Part shown: one piece after another, positions 60,739 through 64,000 of the stretch
Layout of the letters: every line of letters starts with the position of its first letter
How positions within the stretch are numbered: the stretch's first letter is position 1
Source of the DNA: Mesostigma viride
Taxonomy: Eukaryota > Streptophyta > Mesostigmatophyceae > Mesostigmatales > Mesostigmataceae
DNA length: 64,000 nt
Assembly (NCBI GenBank): GCA_009746045.1
Contig: RPFO01000911.1
Span: 62,001-126,000 of the forward strand
Reading direction: 5' to 3'
Notes under the pieces: model-generated
The model's input: the letters and a program-made list of their open reading frames with translations, nothing else
Database searches by the model: none
What the model was told of the DNA's origin: nothing
Position numbers and translations under genes: made by a program

Positions 60739-63700
60739 AACGGCACTCACATGGACATACACCATGCACGCAAGGGGCGGCTGCACACACACGTACATAC
60801 ACCGCGCACGCAAGGGGCTGCTGCACACACACTTACACACACAATGCACGCAATTAGGGGCGACGGCACTCACATGTACATACTCTTGGGCGGCTGCACT
60901 CACATGTACATACACCGCGCATGCAAGGGGCAACTGCACACACACGTACACACACCATGCACGCAAGGGCCGGCATGCACACACACGTACATACACTGCG
61001 CACGCAAGGGGCAACTGCACACACACGTACACACACCATGCACGGAAGGGACGGCTGCACTCACATGTACACACACCATGCACGCAAGGGCCGGCTGCAC
61101 ACACACGTACATACACCATGCACGCAAGGGGCTGCACACACACTTACACACCACCTTGCACGCAAGGGCCGGCATGCACACACACTGGCATACACCGCGC
61201 ACGCAAGGGGCGGCTGCACACACGTACATACACCGCGCACGCAAGGGGCGAGTGCACACACACGTACACACACCGCGCACGCAATTAAGGGACGGCTGCA
61301 CACACACGTACATACACCGCGCACGCAAGGGGCAACGGCACTCACATGTACATCCACCATGCACGCAAGGGGCGGCTGCACACACACGTACACACACCAT
61401 GCACGCAAGGACAAGGATTCACACACATGTACACACACAAAGCACGCAAGGGGCTGCTGCACACACACGTACACACACCGCGCACGCAAGGGGCTGCTGC
61501 ACTCACATGTACACACACCACGCACGCAAGGGGCGGCTGCACACACACGTACATACACTGCGCACGCACGGGGCGACTGCACACACATGTACATAAACCA
61601 TGCACGCAAGGGGCGGCTGCACACACATGTACATACACCGCGCACGCAAGGGGCGAGTGCAAACACATGTACATACACCGCGCACGCAAGGACAAGGATG
61701 CACACACATGTACATACACCGCGCACGCAAGGGGCGGCTGCACACACACGTACATACACCGCGCACGCAAGGGGCGAGTGCGCACACACGTACATACACC
61801 GCGCACGCAAGGGGCGGCTGCACACACACGTACATACACCGCGCACGCACGGGGCCAGTGCAAGCACATGTACATACACCATGCACGCAAGGGGCGGCTG
61901 CACACACATGTACATACACCGCGCACGCAAGGGGCGAGTGCAAACACATGTACATACACCGCGCACGCAAGGGGCAACTGCCCGCACATGTACATCCACC
62001 GCACACGCAAGGGGCGGCTGCACACACATGTACATACACCGCGCACGCAAGGGGCGGCTGCACACACACGTACATACACCGCGCACGCAAGGGGCGAGTG
62101 CGCACACACGTACATACACCGCGCACGCAAGGGGGGCTGCACACACACGTACATACACCGCGCACGCAAGGGGCCAGTGCAAGCACATGTACATACACCA
62201 TGCACGCAAGGGCCGGCATGCACAGAAACGTACATACACCGCGCACGCAAGGGGCTGCTGCACACACACGTACACACACCATGCACGCACGGGGCGGCTG
62301 CACACACACGTACATCCACTGCGCACGCACGGGGCCGGCGACTGCACACACATGTACATAAACCATGCACGCAAGGGGCGGCTGCACAAACATGTACATC
62401 CACCGCGCACGCAAGGGGCGGCTGCACACACATGTACATCCACCGCGCACGCAAGGGGCGAGTGCACACACACGTACACACACCGCGCACGCAAGGGGCG
62501 GCTGCACACACACGTACACACACCATGCACGCAATTGCCGGCATGCACACACACGTACATCCACCGCGCACGCAAGGGGCAACTGCACACACATGTACAC
62601 ACACCGCGCACGCTTGGGGCAGCTGCACTCACACGTACACACACCGCGCACGCAAGGGACGGCTATAACAAACACGTACATACACCGCGCACGCAAGGGG
62701 CGGCTGCACTTACATGTACACACACCACGCACGCAAGGGGCGGCTGCACACACACGTACATACACCGCGCACGCAAGGACCGGCTCCACTCACATGTACA
62801 TCCACCGCGCAACCACGGGGCGGCTGCACACACACGTACATACACCGCGCACGCAAGGGGCTGCTGCACACACACTTACACACAAAATGCACGCTTGGGG
62901 CGACGGCACTCACATGTACATACACCGCGCACGAAAGGGGTGGCTGCACACACACGTACATCCACCGCGCACGCAAGGGGCGGCTGCACACACACATACA
63001 TACACCGCGCACGCTTGGGGCGGCTGCACACACACGTACCTACACCGCGCACGCAAGGGGCGGCTGCACACACACGTACATACACCGCGCACGCAAGGGG
63101 CGAGTGCACACACACGTACACACACCGCGCACGCAAGGGGCGGCTGCACACACACGTACACACACCATGCACGCAATTGCCGGCATGCACACACACGTAC
63201 ATCCACCGCGCACGCAAGGGGCAACTGCACACACATGTACACACACCGCGCACGCTTGGGGCAGCTGCACTCACATGTACACACACCGCGCACGCTTGGG
63301 GCGGCTGCACACACACGTACACACACCGCGCACGCTTGGGGCGGCTGCACACACACGTACCTACACCGCGCACGCAAGGGGCGGCTGCACACACACTTAC
63401 ACACAAAATGCACGCTTGGGGCGACGGCACTCACATGTACACACACCGCGCACGCAAGGGGCGGCTGCACACACACGTACACACACCATGCACGCAATTG
63501 CCGGCATGCACACACACGTACATCCACCGCGCACGCAAGGGGCAACTGCACACACATGTACACACACCGCGCACGCTTGGGGCAGCTGCACTCACATGTA
63601 CACACACCGCGCACGCTTGGGGCGGCTGCACACACACGTACATACACCGCGCACGCAAGGGGCGGCTGCACACATACGTACCTACACCGCGCACGCAAGG

Positions 63701-64000
63701 GGCGGCTGCACACACACGTACATACACCGCGCACGCAAGGACCGGCTCCACTCACATGTACATCCACCGCGCAACCACGGGGCGGCTGCACACACACGTA
63801 CATACACCGCGCACGCAAGGGGCTGCTGCACACACACTTACACACAAAATGCACGCTTGGGGCGACGGCACTCACATGTACATACACCGCGCACGAAAGG
63901 GGTGGCTGCACACACACGTACACACACCATGCACGCAAGGAGCGACTTCACGCACAGGTACACACACCATGCACGCAAGGTTCGGCTGCACACACATGTA
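60739..64000. repeat. 40-bp satellite array, segment 6, open at the window edge
   Basis: Copies 31970-35144 at an offset near 28769 and runs past the point where segment 2 is interrupted by the LTR element. Beyond 63913 it agrees with 21360 onward (the caaggagcgacttcacgcacagg variant). Confidence 0.95.

Overview
The window looks like repeat-rich nuclear DNA of a eukaryote, most likely a green alga or a relative. The reasons are GT-AG introns, telomere-like CCCTAAA units at 3866-3895, initiator-tRNA-type primer sites in LTR elements, and a PAT/Ngaro-like tyrosine-recombinase retrotransposon. The organism is an inference. No ordinary housekeeping gene is visible; nearly everything is satellite DNA or transposable element.

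Layout. 1-3900: a spliced transposase-like gene (395-3660) whose 5' flank, introns and 3' flank carry 13 copies of the perfect palindrome CCAACGGCCGTTGG. 3901-5690: TG-rich minisatellite. 5698-11201: a PAT/Ngaro-like DIRS retroelement with complete split direct repeats (A1-ORFs-B1-A2-B2), a broken gag-like ORF, and one long ORF fusing reverse transcriptase, RNase H and tyrosine recombinase. 11254-14453: an LTR retrotransposon that encodes only a small ORF and Gag (TR-GAG type), flanked by CATAC duplications.

14511-64000: one very large satellite array with a 40-bp unit (about 30 kb of array DNA), all in one orientation, interrupted by five insertions. These are a 2014-bp non-autonomous DIRS-like element (27279-29292), a second TR-GAG copy (35145-38345), a Ty1/copia-like element (44726-53214), a deleted piggyBac element (54450-57313) and a second TR-GAG family (57974-60738). 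The array contains large near-identical sister blocks. Comparing coordinate offsets between sisters gives uninterrupted empty sites for four insertions. The size differences equal element length plus target duplication exactly: 2014+0, 8489+5, 2864+4 and 2765+5. These insertions therefore postdate the duplication of the array.

How the parts relate. The satellite acts as a landing zone for four mechanistically different transposons. The TR-GAG families and the 2-kb DIRS-like element lack polymerases and must depend on enzymes made elsewhere. The copia-like element has an unusual order, Gag-integrase-protease-RT-RNase H. The very long open frames across the satellite follow from a stop-free 40-bp unit and are not annotated as genes.
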